A DNA stretch of 64,000 bases from Asaia bogorensis (GCA_945897825.1 CAMDGX010000002.1:40693-104692); one strand, 5' to 3'. Shown: positions 45,824 to 54,812, numbered from the stretch's first letter. Numbers and translations are program-made. Notes: generated by a model not told the origin, from the letters alone.

Positions 45824-45920
45824 TTATCCCGCAGTCCGCGAAATCTTGCTCGGGTTGATGACGTTTTTCGGGTCCAGCGCCTGACTGATGGCTTTGATGG
45901 CGCGGGTGGTGGCGGCATCG
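45824..45920 (-). pseudogene. 3' remnant of a second FAD-linked oxidase gene
   Basis: Reading the minus strand to the TAA at 45826-45824 gives AIKAISQALDPKNVINPSK followed by ISRTAG. About 18 of 26 residues match the C-terminus of the intact oxidase (AMKAIKQALDPKNIMNPGK) whose gene ends at 46067. The rest of the gene is gone: upstream lie only a GC hairpin and a dispersed repeat. It is a decayed relative, not an exact duplicate, left next to the IS110 element. Confidence 0.7.
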
Positions 45921-45969
45921 CACGCTATGGTTTGGGTCGATGGCTGGTGGCGTCGCCCCCCCACCCCGG

Positions 45970-45990
45970 CCCTCCCCACGAGGGGGAGGG
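45970..45990. repeat. GC-rich intergenic hairpin repeat
   Basis: CCCTCCCC pairs with GGGGAGGG around ACGAG, preceded by CCCCCCACCCCGG. This is a familiar dispersed hairpin of alphaproteobacterial genomes (often seen as CCCTCTCCCC-loop-GGGGAGAGGG). It lies between the oxidase remnant and copy 4 of the AT-rich repeat. Confidence 0.6.
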
Positions 45991-46009
45991 GGAAGTAAGT
46001 GGTGCTTAT

Positions 46010-46050
46010 GGATGAAGTTTTTTTGCTTCTTTTTGTTCACAAAAAGAAGG
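46010..46050 (+). repeat. Dispersed AT-rich 3'-end repeat, copy 4
   Basis: GGATGAAGTTTTTTTG is followed by a perfect 10-bp hairpin, CTTCTTTTTG and CAAAAAGAAG around TTCA. It stands 16 bp downstream of the stop of the FAD oxidase gene, which reads leftward into it. No inverted partner is present here. Confidence 0.8.
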
Positions 46051-46066
46051 CGCTTGCCTTCCTTGG

Positions 46067-47551
46067 CTAGCCTGCCATGCGGATGATCTTGCCCGGGTTC
46101 ATGATGTTCTTCGGGTCCAGCGCCTGCTTGATGGCTTTCATGGCGGCCATTTCGACGGGGGAGGAGTAGTAGGCGAGTTCGTCCAGTTTTTCCTGGCCGA
46201 TGCCGTGCTCGGCGCTGATGGAGCCGCCGAAGGTTCGGATGAGGTCGTTGATGGCGCGGGTGATGGCGGGTTTGTATTGGGTGAAGGTTTCGCGCGTCAT
46301 GCCTTCGGGGGCTTTGAAGCCGTAGTGGAGGTTGCCGTCGCCGATGTGGCCGACGGGGGACAGGCGGATGCCGGGGAGGACGGATTTGGCGGCTTCGTTG
46401 CCGGCATCGACGAAGGCGGGGATTTTCGAGGTGGCGACGGACATGTCGTAGGAGATGGCGGGGCCTTCGCTGCGGCTGGCTTCGGCGTGGCCTTCGCGGA
46501 TGTGCCACATGCCGCGGGCCTGGGCTTCGGACTGGGCGATGACGGCGTCTTCGACCAGGCCGCGTTCCATGGCGTCGGCGAGGAAGGTTTCCATGCGTTC
46601 GGCCATGCCTTCGCCGCCTTCGGGCTTGGGGCGGGTGGAGGACCATTCGGTGAGGATGTACCAGGGCGATTCGCGGTTGGCGGTGTGGGGCAGCGGGTCT
46701 TGGGTGCCGGGGACGTGCTTGAAGACGCCGTCGAGGCTGAGGCGGTGCATGAGTTCGAAGCTGGTGACGCTGTCTTCGCTGGCGGAATGGGATTCGGCGA
46801 GGAGGTCGACGGCGGCCTGGACGGAGGGGATGGCGAGCCAGGCGGTGGCGACGTCTTTCGGTTTCGGCCAGACCTTGATGACGGCCTTGGTGATGATGCC
46901 CAGCGTGCCTTCGGCGCCGATGAAGAGGTGTTTCAGGTCGTAGCCGGTGTTGTCCTTCTTGAGGGCACGCAGGCGGTTCCAGACGTCGCCGTTGGGGAGG
47001 ACGACTTCGAGGCCGAGGACGAAGCTGCGGGTGTTGCCGTAGTGGAGGACCTGGGCGCCGCCGGCGTTGGTCGAGAGGTTGCCGCCGATCATGCAGGAGC
47101 CCTGGGCGCCGAGGGAGAGGGGGAGGAGGCGGTCGTTGTCGGAGGCGAGTTGCTGCAGGGTTTGCAGGACGCAGCCGGCTTCGACGGTCATGGTGGAGGA
47201 TTTGGCATCGAACTCGAGGACGCGGTTCATGCGGCCGAGGGAGAGGACGATGCCGGTGTGGGCGGGCCAGGGGGTGGCGCCGCCCATGAGGCCGGTGTTG
47301 CCGCCCTGGGGGACGATGGCGATGTTGTTGTCGTGGCAGAGTTTCACGACCTGGGAGACTTCGTCGGTGCTGTTGGGGCGGACGACGACGGCGGCGTTGC
47401 CGGAGAGCTGGCCGCGCCAGTCGGTGACGAAGGGGCGGATGTCGGCCGGTTGTTCGAGGAGGCCGCGGTCGCCGACGATGGCGCGGAGCTGCTCCAGGAT
47501 TTCGGGGGTGACCGGGGTGGTGGGGATGGTGGGGGGGACGATCTGGTCCAT
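46067..47551 (-). CDS. FAD-binding oxidoreductase (D-2-hydroxyglutarate/D-lactate dehydrogenase-like)
   Basis: A 494-residue flavoenzyme of the GlcD/D2HGDH family. The FAD-binding (PCMH) domain has VPQGGNTGLMGGA and LGAQGSCMIGGNLSTNAGG; the C-terminal domain has GHIGDGNLHYGF (metal histidines) and ISAEHGIGQEK, ending LDPKNIMNPGKI. It oxidises a D-2-hydroxy acid; D-2-hydroxyglutarate or D-lactate are likeliest. The start is ATG 47551, with a longer frame upstream judged non-coding. It is a single gene, divergent from the Gfo/Idh gene and flanked by its own 3' repeat. Confidence 0.9.
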   Translation of the reverse strand: MDQIVPPTIPTTPVTPEILEQLRAIVGDRGLLEQPADIRPFVTDWRGQLSGNAAVVVRPNSTDEVSQVVKLCHDNNIAIVPQGGNTGLMGGATPWPAHTGIVLSLGRMNRVLEFDAKSSTMTVEAGCVLQTLQQLASDNDRLLPLSLGAQGSCMIGGNLSTNAGGAQVLHYGNTRSFVLGLEVVLPNGDVWNRLRALKKDNTGYDLKHLFIGAEGTLGIITKAVIKVWPKPKDVATAWLAIPSVQAAVDLLAESHSASEDSVTSFELMHRLSLDGVFKHVPGTQDPLPHTANRESPWYILTEWSSTRPKPEGGEGMAERMETFLADAMERGLVEDAVIAQSEAQARGMWHIREGHAEASRSEGPAISYDMSVATSKIPAFVDAGNEAAKSVLPGIRLSPVGHIGDGNLHYGFKAPEGMTRETFTQYKPAITRAINDLIRTFGGSISAEHGIGQEKLDELAYYSSPVEMAAMKAIKQALDPKNIMNPGKIIRMAG

Positions 47552-47690
47552 CGGTGGTCGTTTCCTGGTTGCCTTGGCGCGGCGGCGCGGTGATTGGGCG
47601 CAGAGTAGCGCGCGGGCGCGTGGCGGCAACAGGGCGGGGGTTGCGGTGGGGGGGCCGGGGGTTCAGCGTTGCGGGAAACGGGAGGGTGGG

Positions 47691-48785
47691 ATGGGCAAGC
47701 GGCGTGTTGGGATCGTGGGGCTGGGGCGGATCTTCGACCTGAATGTGCGGGGGTATCTCGGGCATGACGAGGCGGAGGTGGTGGCGCTGTGCGACACCTC
47801 GGCGAAGTGGCGGGCGCAGCGGGCGGGGGAGTTTCCGGGGGCGTTCGTGACGGATGATTTCGCGGCGTTCCTGCGGCAGGGGCTGGATTTCGTGGAGGTG
47901 CTGACGCCGCATCCGGTGCATGCGGCGATGACGGTGGCGGCGCTGGAGGCCGGGGCGGATGTTTCGGTGCAGAAGCCGATGGCGATGACGCTTGCCGAGT
48001 GCGACGCGATGATCGGGGCGGCGAAGGCGGCGGGGCGGCGGCTGAAGCTGTTCGAGAATTTCGTGTTCTATCCGCCGCTGGTGAAGATGAAGGCGCTGCT
48101 GGCGGAGGGGGCGATCGGGCGGCCGGTGCATTTCCGCATGAAGGTGGTGCTGGGGGATGCGAGCCAGGCGTGGCATGTGCCGGTGGAGAGCAATGCGTGG
48201 CGGCAGGCGGTGGCGGCTTCGGGGGCGGGGGGGCCGCTGGTGTTCGACCATGGGCACCACATGATGGCCGTGGCGCTGTGGCTGTTCGGGGATGTGGTGG
48301 ACGGGTTCGCGCGGATCGACGAGACGGTGCTGCCGAGCGGGCGGCGGATCGACGCGCCGGCTTCCTTGATGTGGCGGCATGCGTTACCGAAAGATGGGGG
48401 GCGCGAGGGGATGGCGCCGGTGCATGGGGTTTGGGATGTGAGTGCGGCGCCGGGGATGACGCTGCGGACCGACTACTATCCGGACAACGAGCGGTTCGAG
48501 ATCCAGGGGGAGGAGGGGATCCTGCAGGTGACGCGGTGTTCGGACCGGTTGCTGGATGAGCCGGTGCTGACGCTGTATCGCGGGGGGGAGGTGCGGAGTT
48601 TCCACAACCTGGACAGCGACTGGGGGAATTCGTTCCGGCTTTCGACGCTGCATCATCTGGACGTGCTGGCGGGGCGGGAGGCGCAGATGGTGTTCACGGG
48701 GGAGCAGGGGCGGCAGGTTCTGGCGATGCATGAGATGTTCGCGCGGAGCAATGCGAGCGGGGCGATGGTGCGCGCCGGGGGGTAG
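47691..48785 (+). CDS. Gfo/Idh/MocA family oxidoreductase
   Basis: A 364-residue NAD(P)-dependent enzyme. The Rossmann domain opens with RRVGIVGLGRIFDLNVRGYL, and VSVQKPMAMTLAECD carries the conserved (E/Q)KP catalytic lysine. The C-terminal domain has FDHGHHMMAVALWLFGDV with the usual histidines. It oxidises or reduces a sugar or cyclitol; the substrate is open. GGAGG precedes ATG 47691 by about 6 bp. It appears to be a single gene, with 140 bp to the divergent oxidase gene. Confidence 0.9.
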   Translation: MGKRRVGIVGLGRIFDLNVRGYLGHDEAEVVALCDTSAKWRAQRAGEFPGAFVTDDFAAFLRQGLDFVEVLTPHPVHAAMTVAALEAGADVSVQKPMAMTLAECDAMIGAAKAAGRRLKLFENFVFYPPLVKMKALLAEGAIGRPVHFRMKVVLGDASQAWHVPVESNAWRQAVAASGAGGPLVFDHGHHMMAVALWLFGDVVDGFARIDETVLPSGRRIDAPASLMWRHALPKDGGREGMAPVHGVWDVSAAPGMTLRTDYYPDNERFEIQGEEGILQVTRCSDRLLDEPVLTLYRGGEVRSFHNLDSDWGNSFRLSTLHHLDVLAGREAQMVFTGEQGRQVLAMHEMFARSNASGAMVRAGG

Positions 48786-48803
48786 GGCGCGATCGGCCGG
48801 GCG

Positions 48804-48817
48804 TTGCACTGGATCAA
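48804..48817. promoter_or_regulatory. FixK/FNR-type box upstream of the Calx-beta gene
   Basis: TTGCACTGGATCAA fits TTG(A/C)-N6-(T/G)CAA and matches the FNR consensus TTGAT-N4-ATCAA at 8 of 10 positions. It lies 78 bp before the start codon of the RTX/Calx-beta gene. The flanks also form GCACT...AGTGC. A chance match is possible in 64 kb. Confidence 0.35.
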
Positions 48818-48894
48818 GTGCGACGCGGCGGCGTGGCGGTATGGAACGGGTGGCGCGGGGTGCATCCGCCCGCGCCGTGACCGGAGGACGCTGA

Positions 48895-50811
48895 ATGACC
48901 AGCTATCGTGGCACCCTGACGATCCAGATGAGCGGCTATGCCAGCGGGTATGGCTGGTTTTCGGCCGACGTGCCGCTGACGCTGGATCTGTGGGATGCGT
49001 CGCTGACGGGCGGCGGGGTGCTGTCGGGGACGCTGGGCGGGTCGGGGACGATCACCGCGACCATCGTCGCGCCCGATGGGCAGGGCAGCACGGTCAGCGA
49101 CTGGCTGTACCTGCCTTCGATCGGGTTCTCGACGCATCTGGGGTCGCTGGACCTGCCGATCGACAGCGGCGTGCCGGAGTTCACCATCACGTGGAACGAG
49201 AACGTCACGTTCGATGCGCAGCGCACGACGCTGTCGGCCAGCGGGCAGGGGACGTTCTCGGGGGTGCTCGAGGGGATCTCGATCTCGGGCCAGATCAATG
49301 CGGCGGGGTCGCTGGCGGCGACCAGCTCCGCCTACAGCATCGCCGCCGTCGATGCGGCGCGCGGCGAGGGGGACGGGGGGACGACGGCGTTCGCCTTCAC
49401 GGTGACGCGGCTGGGGGCGACCAGCGGGTTCGGCACCATGCCGTGGCAGGTCACGGGCGGCGGGGCGGACGGGGCCATCGCGACGGATTTCGTGGGGTTC
49501 ACCATGCCGGCGGGGACGCTGGCCTTCCTGCCCGGCGAGACGACGAAGACACTGACGGTGGAGGTGCTTGGCGACGGGCTGGTGGAGGGCGACGAGACCT
49601 TCGCGGTGACGCTGGCCAATGCGCCGGGCGAGGTGATCGCCGTGACCTCCACGGCACAGGGCACGATCCTGAACGACGACCTCTCGGTGCTGCGCATCGA
49701 AGCGGTGGATGCGGACCGGGCCGAGGGCGGCTTGGTGGGGGATGTTCCCGGCGTCACCAACTTCTCCTTCGCGATTGTCCGCGAGGGCGGCACGGAGGGG
49801 GAGGTGTCGGTGCACTGGGCGGTGGAGGGGGACCAGCAGGACTTTGTCTTTGGACTGCTTGCTTCGGGGACCGTGACGTTCCTGGCGGGCGAAACACGGC
49901 ACGAGGTGCTGGTGCCGGTGGCCGGGGATGCCGAGGCTGAGGCGCACGATGCGTTCCAGGTGATCCTGTCCCAGCCGCAGGGCGGAATCCTGGGCGGGAG
50001 CTGGGCCACGGGATTGATCATCAACGACGACGGCGGCAGCGCGCAGGTCGCCGACAGCACCGCGGCGGACGAGCGCTTCGAGCTGGGCGATGGGTCGGAC
50101 CTGGTGCGGTTCTCGGCGGGGCGGGCGGCGTATCGCGTGGGGGTGCTGGACAACGAGGTGCGGGTGGAGGGGCCGGACGGGCGGGACGAGCTGGTCGACG
50201 TGGAGTGGGTGAAGTTCGGGGCGGAGGCGGCGATCACGCTGGAGACGCTGCGGGGGGAGCCTGGGACGGACGAGCTGATGCGGTTCCTGACCACCGGGCC
50301 GGGGGGCGCGCAGGTGGTGTTCGCGCTGCCGCTGCCGTACGTGGGGCCGCTGGCGCTGGACTACGTGTATCCGGGCACCGATCTCGACGATGTCATGGCG
50401 GGGACGTCGCACAATGAGTTCGTGAACCTGGCGGGCGGGAACGACGCGGCGCAGATGGGGGCGGGCGATGACGTGGTGGATGGCGGCGGGGGGAACAACT
50501 TCCTGACCGGCGGGGCGGGGCGGGATGCGTTCTTCCTCGATGGACGGTTCGCGGTGCCGGTGTGGTCGTGCATCACCGACTGGGAGGTGGGCGAGACGCT
50601 GACGCTGTGGGGGTGGACGCCGGGGGTGAGCGTGGGCGCCTGGGCGGAGAATGACGGGCTGGAGGGCTACAAGGGGGCGACGTTCTTCGCCGATATCGAC
50701 GGCAGCGGGCAGGTCGAGACGGCGATCACCTGGGCGGGGCGCGGCGTGGCGGAGTTGCCGGCGCCGGTGGCGATGGAGGTGAGCGGGATCGGGGTGTTGC
50801 AGTTCGGCTGA
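48895..50811 (+). CDS. Calx-beta and RTX-like calcium-binding protein
   Basis: A 638-residue, acidic, glycine-rich protein. Residues 145-265 and 270-380 are two Calx-beta-like modules (each ends near GTILNDD or GLIINDDG). Residues 490-560 hold RTX-like nonapeptide stretches (NLAGGNDAAQMGAGDDVV, DGGGGNNFLTGGAGRDAF), expected to bind Ca2+. There is no Sec signal; RTX proteins usually leave by type I secretion through a C-terminal signal, here probably the last 60 residues. A surface or matrix role is inferred. CGGAGG lies 8 bp before the ATG. Confidence 0.85.
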   Translation: MTSYRGTLTIQMSGYASGYGWFSADVPLTLDLWDASLTGGGVLSGTLGGSGTITATIVAPDGQGSTVSDWLYLPSIGFSTHLGSLDLPIDSGVPEFTITWNENVTFDAQRTTLSASGQGTFSGVLEGISISGQINAAGSLAATSSAYSIAAVDAARGEGDGGTTAFAFTVTRLGATSGFGTMPWQVTGGGADGAIATDFVGFTMPAGTLAFLPGETTKTLTVEVLGDGLVEGDETFAVTLANAPGEVIAVTSTAQGTILNDDLSVLRIEAVDADRAEGGLVGDVPGVTNFSFAIVREGGTEGEVSVHWAVEGDQQDFVFGLLASGTVTFLAGETRHEVLVPVAGDAEAEAHDAFQVILSQPQGGILGGSWATGLIINDDGGSAQVADSTAADERFELGDGSDLVRFSAGRAAYRVGVLDNEVRVEGPDGRDELVDVEWVKFGAEAAITLETLRGEPGTDELMRFLTTGPGGAQVVFALPLPYVGPLALDYVYPGTDLDDVMAGTSHNEFVNLAGGNDAAQMGAGDDVVDGGGGNNFLTGGAGRDAFFLDGRFAVPVWSCITDWEVGETLTLWGWTPGVSVGAWAENDGLEGYKGATFFADIDGSGQVETAITWAGRGVAELPAPVAMEVSGIGVLQFG

Positions 50812-50903
50812 GCGGGGCGGTGACAAATCGGCAAGCCGCGCGGGCGGGCGCTTGATTGGGCCGGGCGGCGGGCCATTTCGGCTGGGTTCGACCGGAGGTT
50901 GTC

Positions 50904-51371
50904 ATGAAGTGCCCGCTCTGCGCCGTGGATCTGGTGATGGCCGATCGCCAGGGCATCGAGATCGACTATTGCCCGAAATGCCGCGGCATCTGGCTGGATC
51001 GCGGCGAGATCGACAAGATCATCGAGCGGTCGCAGAGCCTGGAGGCGCGCGCGGTGCAGCCGCCGGCGCCCGAGCCTGCGGCTGCACCGCCAGCGGGGCC
51101 GCCGATGGGGCAGCCGGTGGTCCCGCAGGGCGGGTTCGCGCCGACGCCGCGGGCCTATGTGCCGCCGCCGCAGGCCGGGTTCGCGCCGCCCCAGGGCTGG
51201 TATCCGCCGCCACAGCAGGGCGGTTATCCGCCGGCGCAGCAGGGTGGCTGGGCGGCGCCGCAGCCTGGTTGGAGGCGGGACCATGACGACGACGATGATG
51301 ACGATCGCCGCCGCTATCCGCACGGCAAGAAGCGCAAGGGGTTCCTGTCGGAGCTGCTTGATTTCGACTGA
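50904..51371 (+). CDS. Zinc-ribbon protein (TFIIB-type zinc finger)
   Basis: A 155-residue protein. Residues 1-42 form a zf-TFIIB domain: CPLC and CPKC supply four zinc cysteines, followed by RGIWLDRGEIDKI, the family signature. The middle (50-125) is a low-complexity Pro/Gln/Gly linker (PPQAGFAPPQGWYPPPQQ and similar), and the tail has a run of aspartates and then basic residues (KKRKGFLSELLDFD). Function is unknown. GGAGG stands about 8 bp before ATG 50904. It lies 92 bp after the Calx-beta gene and 40 bp before folM. Confidence 0.9.
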   Translation: MKCPLCAVDLVMADRQGIEIDYCPKCRGIWLDRGEIDKIIERSQSLEARAVQPPAPEPAAAPPAGPPMGQPVVPQGGFAPTPRAYVPPPQAGFAPPQGWYPPPQQGGYPPAQQGGWAAPQPGWRRDHDDDDDDDRRRYPHGKKRKGFLSELLDFD

Positions 51372-51411
51372 CGGGGTGGTGCCGCCTCGCCGGGCCGGGT
51401 AAGAGACGGCG

Positions 51412-52185
51412 ATGATTCCCACCTCCATTCCCCGTGCCGCGCTCGTGACCGGCGGTGCCGTTCGGCTGGGCCGGGCGATTGCGCTGGCGCTGGCCGGGCA
51501 GGGCTTCGGCGTGGCGATCCACTGCAACAGCAGCCGGGACAAGGCCGAGGCGACGGCGGACGAGGTGCGGGCGCTGGGGGTTCCGGCGGTCGTGCTGCAG
51601 GCCGACCTGGCGCGCGAAGGGGAGATGCACGGGCTTGTCGCGGCGGCCGCGGCGGCGCTGGGGCCGGTTGGCGTGCTGGTGAACAACGCCAGCACCTTCG
51701 AGCGGGACGAGTGGCACGACGCGACGCGGGAGTCGTGGGATCTGCACCTGGAGCCGAATTTGCGGGCGCCGTTCGTGCTGGCGCAGGAATTCGCGCGCGC
51801 GCTTCCACCCGATGCGGAAGGGGTGGTGCTGAACATGATCGACATGCGGGTCTGGTCGCTGACGCCGCATTTCGTCAGCTACACGGTGAGCAAGGCGGGG
51901 CTGTGGGCGCTGACGCAGTCGTTGGCGCTGGCATTGGCGCCGCGGGTGCGGGTGGTGGGGATCGGGCCGGGGCCGGCGCTGCCGAATGCGCGGCAGACCC
52001 AGGCGCAGTTCGAGCGGCAGGCGGCCTCGACGCCGCTGCGGCGGGGGACGTCGCCGGAGGAGGTGGCGCAGGCGGCGCTGGCGCTGATGGCGCTGCCGTC
52101 GGTGACCGGGCAGATGCTGGCGCTGGATGGCGGGCAGCATCTGCAATGGGCGCCATCCGGGCGGGGTGCCGATCTTGACGAGTGA
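51412..52185 (+). CDS. folM: Short-chain dehydrogenase, probable FolM/pteridine reductase
   Basis: A 257-residue SDR. The cofactor motif TGGAVRLG has the TGX3RXG form that sets FolM and PTR1 pteridine reductases apart from ordinary SDRs. NNAS and the YxxxK pair in SYTVSKAGLWAL complete the active site. It should reduce dihydromonapterin or dihydrofolate with NADPH. The next gene, folB, overlaps its end, which strongly supports a folate/pterin role. The start is ATG 51412. Confidence 0.85.
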   Translation: MIPTSIPRAALVTGGAVRLGRAIALALAGQGFGVAIHCNSSRDKAEATADEVRALGVPAVVLQADLAREGEMHGLVAAAAAALGPVGVLVNNASTFERDEWHDATRESWDLHLEPNLRAPFVLAQEFARALPPDAEGVVLNMIDMRVWSLTPHFVSYTVSKAGLWALTQSLALALAPRVRVVGIGPGPALPNARQTQAQFERQAASTPLRRGTSPEEVAQAALALMALPSVTGQMLALDGGQHLQWAPSGRGADLDE

Positions 52186-52582
52186 TGGCTATGCGTCGGC
52201 GGCCGAGGGGCTGCGGCATGTGTTCCTGCGCGACATGGTGATGCCGGCGCGGATCGGCGTGCATCCGCATGAGCAGGGCGGTGCCCAACGGATACGCGTC
52301 AACGTGGACCTCGCGGTGGAGGATCCGGGGGCGACGGGGGCGGGGCCGGCGGTGGGGGCGGACGAGCTGGCGCGGGTGGTCGACTACCAGAAGGTGGCGA
52401 CGGCGGTGCGGGAGATCGTGGGGGCGGGACATGTGCGGCTGGTGGAGACGCTGGCGGAGCGGATCGCGGTGGCCTGCCTTGCTCACGCGTTCGTGAGAAA
52501 AGTTCGTGTAACAGTCGAAAAACTTGACGTATTCGAGGATGCGAACAGTGCCGGCGTGGCGGTCGAACGGTTGCGCCGGTAA
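52166..52582 (+). CDS. folB: FolB-like dihydroneopterin aldolase
   Basis: About 138 residues, the normal size for dihydroneopterin aldolase, which makes 6-hydroxymethyldihydropterin in folate synthesis. VFLRDMVMPARIGVHPHEQ carries the conserved glutamate, VVDYQKV the tyrosine, VETLAERIA the second acidic motif and VTVEKLDVF the catalytic lysine. No ATG fits; GTG 52166 or TTG 52175 is the start, in either case overlapping folM (by 20 or 11 bp). The pair is probably one transcript. Confidence 0.88.
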   Translation: MPILTSDGYASAAEGLRHVFLRDMVMPARIGVHPHEQGGAQRIRVNVDLAVEDPGATGAGPAVGADELARVVDYQKVATAVREIVGAGHVRLVETLAERIAVACLAHAFVRKVRVTVEKLDVFEDANSAGVAVERLRR

Positions 52583-52763
52583 TTTTGTCCACCCCGGGGG
52601 CGGTTCGGACGAAGTTACAGGCGTGTGCAGCCCTTTTCTGACCGTTTAACCAATCTGTCATGTTTCGACTGAGTTTTTTCAATGGGTTACGGCATGTGCC
52701 CAAATTTCGGGCAATCCATCGGAGCCTCTGATTCTGCGAGATTTGCAGGGTGCGCGGCGGTGG

Positions 52764-52798
52764 TTGCCCACAAAGTTATCCACAGATTCGGTGGATGA
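52764..52798. promoter_or_regulatory. DnaA-box cluster upstream of uvrC
   Basis: TTATCCACA at 52776-52784 is a perfect consensus DnaA box. TTGCCCACA (52764-52772) in the same orientation and GGTGGATGA (52790-52798, reverse orientation) each differ at two positions. They lie in the 274-bp, relatively AT-rich gap before uvrC, which also holds a small TGCCC/GGGCA hairpin (52697-52713) and no gene. DnaA control of uvrC or DnaA titration is possible; an origin is not supported. Confidence 0.5.
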
Positions 52799-52856
52799 AT
52801 CGGCAGCGCTCCGTGATTGGCTTGAGCGGCGCGGCGACCCCGCCTAACTCTCGCGC

Positions 52857-54761
52857 ATGAGCGACCGTGAAACCCCCACCAGCGCCGACTCGCCGCCCGT
52901 GCCGGGGATGCGCGGGGTGGCGGCGATCGAGCGGGCGCTGGAGACGATGCCGCTGTCGCCGGGGGTTTACCGGATGCTCGCGGCCAGCGGCGATGCGCTG
53001 TATGTGGGCAAGGCGCGGTCGCTGAAGAAGCGGGTTTCGAGCTATGCGCAGCTGGGGCGGTTGCCGGAGCGGCTGCGGCGGATGGTGAGCGAGACGGTGG
53101 CGATGGAGATCGTCACCACGCACACCGAGGCCGAGGCGCTGCTGCTGGAGGCCAACCTGATCAAGCGGCTGAAGCCGCGCTACAACATCGTGCTGCGCGA
53201 CGACAAATCCTATCCGTGGCTGGTGCTGACGGAGGACCATCCGTATCCGCAGATCGCCAAGCACCGCGGGGCTCGGGCGCGCAAGGGGAGCTACTACGGG
53301 CCGTTCGCCTCGGCCTGGTCGGTGAACCAGACGGTGACGGCGATGCAGCGGGTGTTCCTGCTGCGGTCGTGCCGGGACACGGTGTTCAGGAACCGCTCGC
53401 GGCCGTGTTTGCTGCACCAGATCAAGCGGTGTTCGGCGCCGTGCGTGGCGCGGATTTCAACCGAGGACTACGCCGGGCTGGTGGAGCAGGCCAAGGCGTT
53501 CCTGTCGGGCAAGGCGGGCGGGGTTCAGGCGGCGCTGGCGGCCGAGATGGAGCAGGCCGCCGAGGCGCTGGAGTTCGAGCGGGCGGCGGCGGTGCGGGAC
53601 CGGATCCGGGCGCTGACCAGCGTGCAGGGGACGGATGTGATCAATCCGGCGTCGTTGACCGATGCCGATGTGATCGCGGCGTGGCAGATCGCCGGGCAGA
53701 CCTGCGTGCAGGTGTTCTTCATTCGCGGCGGGCGGAACAACGGCAACCGGGCGTTCTTCCCGGTGCACACCAAGGGGGAGGAGCGGCCGGAGGTTCTGGC
53801 GGCGTTCATCGCGCAGTTCTACGACGACAAGCCGCCGCCGCCGGTGATTTTGCTGAACGAGGGTTTGGCGGAGCAGGCGCTGGTGGCCGAGGCGCTGAGC
53901 ATCAAGGCGAACAGCTTCGGGGGCGGCAAGCGCGTCGACATCGCGGTGCCGCAGCGGGGCGAGAAGGCGGCGGTGGTGGCGCATGCCGAAACCAACGCGC
54001 GCGAGGCGCTGGAGCGCAAGCTGGCGGAGACGGCGGGGCAGGCGAAGCTGCTGGATGCCACCGCCGCGCTGTTCGGGCTGGATGGGCCGCCTGCGCGGAT
54101 CGAGGTGTATGACAACTCGCACATCATGGGGTCGAACGCCTATGGCGTGATGGTGGTGGCGGGGGCGGAGGGGTTCCGCAAGCAGGCATACCGCAAGTTC
54201 GCGATCCGCAGCGCGATCACGCCCGGGGACGATTTCGGGATGATGCGCGAGGTGCTGACGCGGCGGTTCTCGCGGGCGCTGAAGGAGGAGGAGGCGGGCG
54301 AGGAGACGGAGTGGCCGGACCTGGTGCTGATCGATGGCGGACTCGGGCAGCTGACGGCGGCGCAGGCGATCCTGGACGAGCTGGGGATCGACGACGTGCT
54401 GCTGGTGGCGATCAGCAAGGGGCCGGACCGGGATGCGGGGCGGGAGTGGTTCCACCGCACCGGGCAGGCGCCGTTCCAGCTGCCGCCGCGCGATCCGGTG
54501 TTGTATTTCCTGCAGCGGCTGCGCGACGAGGCGCACCGGTTCGCGATCACCACGCATCGGGCGGGGCGTTCGAAGGCGCTGGTGACGAGCGAGCTGGATG
54601 AGATCGCGGGGATCGGGCCGGGGCGGAAGCGGGCCTTGCTCAACCATTTCGGCTCGGCGCGGGGGGTGAAGCAGGCGGGGCTGGCGGACCTTGAAGCCGC
54701 GCCTGGGGTTTCGAAGGCGATTGCGCGGGTGGTTTATGCGCATTTCCATCCTGGGGCGTAG
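52857..54761 (+). CDS. uvrC: UvrC, excinuclease ABC subunit C
   Basis: A 634-residue nucleotide-excision repair nuclease. The N-terminal GIY-YIG domain (SPGVYRML...[14 protein letters not shown]) makes the 3' cut; a UVR motif ([16 protein letters not shown]) binds UvrB; the RNase H-like domain with [14 protein letters not shown] and [11 protein letters not shown] makes the 5' cut; two helix-hairpin-helix motifs ([25 protein letters not shown]) end the protein. All key regions are present and length is normal. The start is ATG 52857. A pair of AT-rich repeats follows the stop. Confidence 0.97.
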   Translation: MSDRETPTSADSPPVPGMRGVAAIERALETMPLSPGVYRMLAASGDALYVGKARSLKKRVSSYAQLGRLPERLRRMVSETVAMEIVTTHTEAEALLLEANLIKRLKPRYNIVLRDDKSYPWLVLTEDHPYPQIAKHRGARARKGSYYGPFASAWSVNQTVTAMQRVFLLRSCRDTVFRNRSRPCLLHQIKRCSAPCVARISTEDYAGLVEQAKAFLSGKAGGVQAALAAEMEQAAEALEFERAAAVRDRIRALTSVQGTDVINPASLTDADVIAAWQIAGQTCVQVFFIRGGRNNGNRAFFPVHTKGEERPEVLAAFIAQFYDDKPPPPVILLNEGLAEQALVAEALSIKANSFGGGKRVDIAVPQRGEKAAVVAHAETNAREALERKLAETAGQAKLLDATAALFGLDGPPARIEVYDNSHIMGSNAYGVMVVAGAEGFRKQAYRKFAIRSAITPGDDFGMMREVLTRRFSRALKEEEAGEETEWPDLVLIDGGLGQLTAAQAILDELGIDDVLLVAISKGPDRDAGREWFHRTGQAPFQLPPRDPVLYFLQRLRDEAHRFAITTHRAGRSKALVTSELDEIAGIGPGRKRALLNHFGSARGVKQAGLADLEAAPGVSKAIARVVYAHFHPGA

Positions 54762-54770
54762 GAAGGAAGC

Positions 54771-54805
54771 GGTTCTTTTTTGAAAAAAAGAACCAAAAAA
54801 ATTTT
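54771..54805 (-). repeat. Dispersed AT-rich 3'-end repeat, copy 5
   Basis: GGTTCTTTTTT faces AAAAAAGAACC, followed by AAAAAAATTTTATC. It stands 9 bp after the uvrC stop and is inverted with respect to copy 6. It is nearly identical to copy 1 (32137) and, in reverse, to copy 8 (59251). Confidence 0.8.
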
Positions 54806-54812
54806 ATCTTAT

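Noticed and set aside
45777..48380. An 867-codon minus-strand frame across the oxidase and Gfo/Idh genes.
   Set aside because: It is out of phase with the recognisable oxidase and full of His/Arg/Pro runs; part of it translates dispersed repeats.
48814..50826. A 670-codon minus-strand frame opposite the Calx-beta/RTX gene.
   Set aside because: His/Arg-rich composition without motifs; the plus strand has clear Calx-beta and RTX patterns and a good ribosome site.
52583..52856. A replication origin near the DnaA box.
   Set aside because: Only one perfect box, no AT-rich unwinding cluster and no dnaA, dnaN, parAB or hemE neighbours.
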